Source of the DNA: a virus
DNA length: 64,000 nucleotides
Virus record (IMG/VR): IMGVR_UViG_3300025864_000001
Coordinates: 1 to 64,000 of that record
Reading direction: 5' to 3' (one strand)
The stretch's first letter is position 1, and each line of letters starts with the position of its first letter. Shown here piece after piece: positions 63,987 to 64,000 of this stretch. Position numbers and translations under genes: made by a program. Under the pieces are notes generated by a model. The model ran no database searches. It was not told the origin of the DNA and saw nothing but the letters and a program-made list of their open reading frames with translations.

Positions 63987-64000
63987 CTCATTAGCGAGTC

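Noticed and set aside
1-64000. tRNA genes, CRISPR arrays, integrase or attachment sites
   Set aside because: None was recognised by eye on either strand. The direct repeats found are short or inside genes and have no spacer pattern. tRNA detection needs a covariance search.

Overview
The window reads as part of the genome of a tailed, podovirus-like bacteriophage of a Bacteroidetes host. Phage identity rests on a contiguous packaging/capsid block (candidate major capsid protein, scaffold, portal, terminase large subunit), a 936-residue tail-nozzle-like protein, a 2619-residue internal virion protein, two cell-wall hydrolases and a phage recombination/replication set. The Bacteroidetes host is inferred from several promoters of the TTTG-N19/20-TAnnTTTG type, near absence of Shine-Dalgarno sequences, A-rich AAAAACACA-like leaders, and families typical of that phylum (DUF3127, DUF4373/Lin1244-like, DUF6734, a BACON-like domain). 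A relation to crAss-like phages is plausible but not proven: I found no virion RNA polymerase, replicative DNA polymerase, integrase or tRNA gene in this window.

Layout. (1) 1-21835, minus strand: regulators and a C5 methyltransferase (19.5-21.8 kb), an FN3 protein, a DUF6734 glycosyltransferase-like gene, a DUF4373 replication-initiator-like gene whose 3' end is a pentanucleotide repeat, a C39-like protein, a PP-loop ATPase, a tandem GroES-like protein, a DNA methyltransferase, then a seven-gene glycosyltransferase/methyltransferase/radical-SAM cassette directly upstream of terL, portal, scaffold and capsid. (2) 21836-22421: non-coding divergent region with palindromes and TGCGT repeats, a candidate origin/control region. 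(3) 22449-31648: mostly plus-strand small early-type genes, interrupted by a small minus-strand island (23081-24213) that diverges from the plus genes at a 15-bp inverted repeat. This block ends with lysis-type and secreted proteins. (4) 31722-49423, minus strand: a collagen-like fibre with its own promoter, then an operon driven from a consensus promoter at 49446-49476: HTH protein, primase-helicase, a GroES homologue, YqaJ exonuclease, RusA-like resolvase, Topo VI A-like TOPRIM protein, DUF3127 SSB-like protein, PolX-like protein, RecT, membrane/holin-like protein, HNH-like proteins, a second muramidase and a MazG-like enzyme. (5) 49564-64000, minus strand: virion/tail genes ending in a strong terminator.

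How the genes may work together: replication and recombination rely on the primase-helicase, RecT/YqaJ/RusA/DUF3127 and the TOPRIM and PolX proteins. Two methyltransferases and a PP-loop protein suggest DNA modification or anti-restriction. The glycan cassette suggests modification of the virion surface or host envelope. Two GroES-like proteins suggest chaperonin remodelling for capsid folding. Regulation appears to use host-type promoters plus structured leaders, including an attenuator-like leader ahead of the DUF4373 gene and nested-hairpin leaders ahead of several plus-strand genes.
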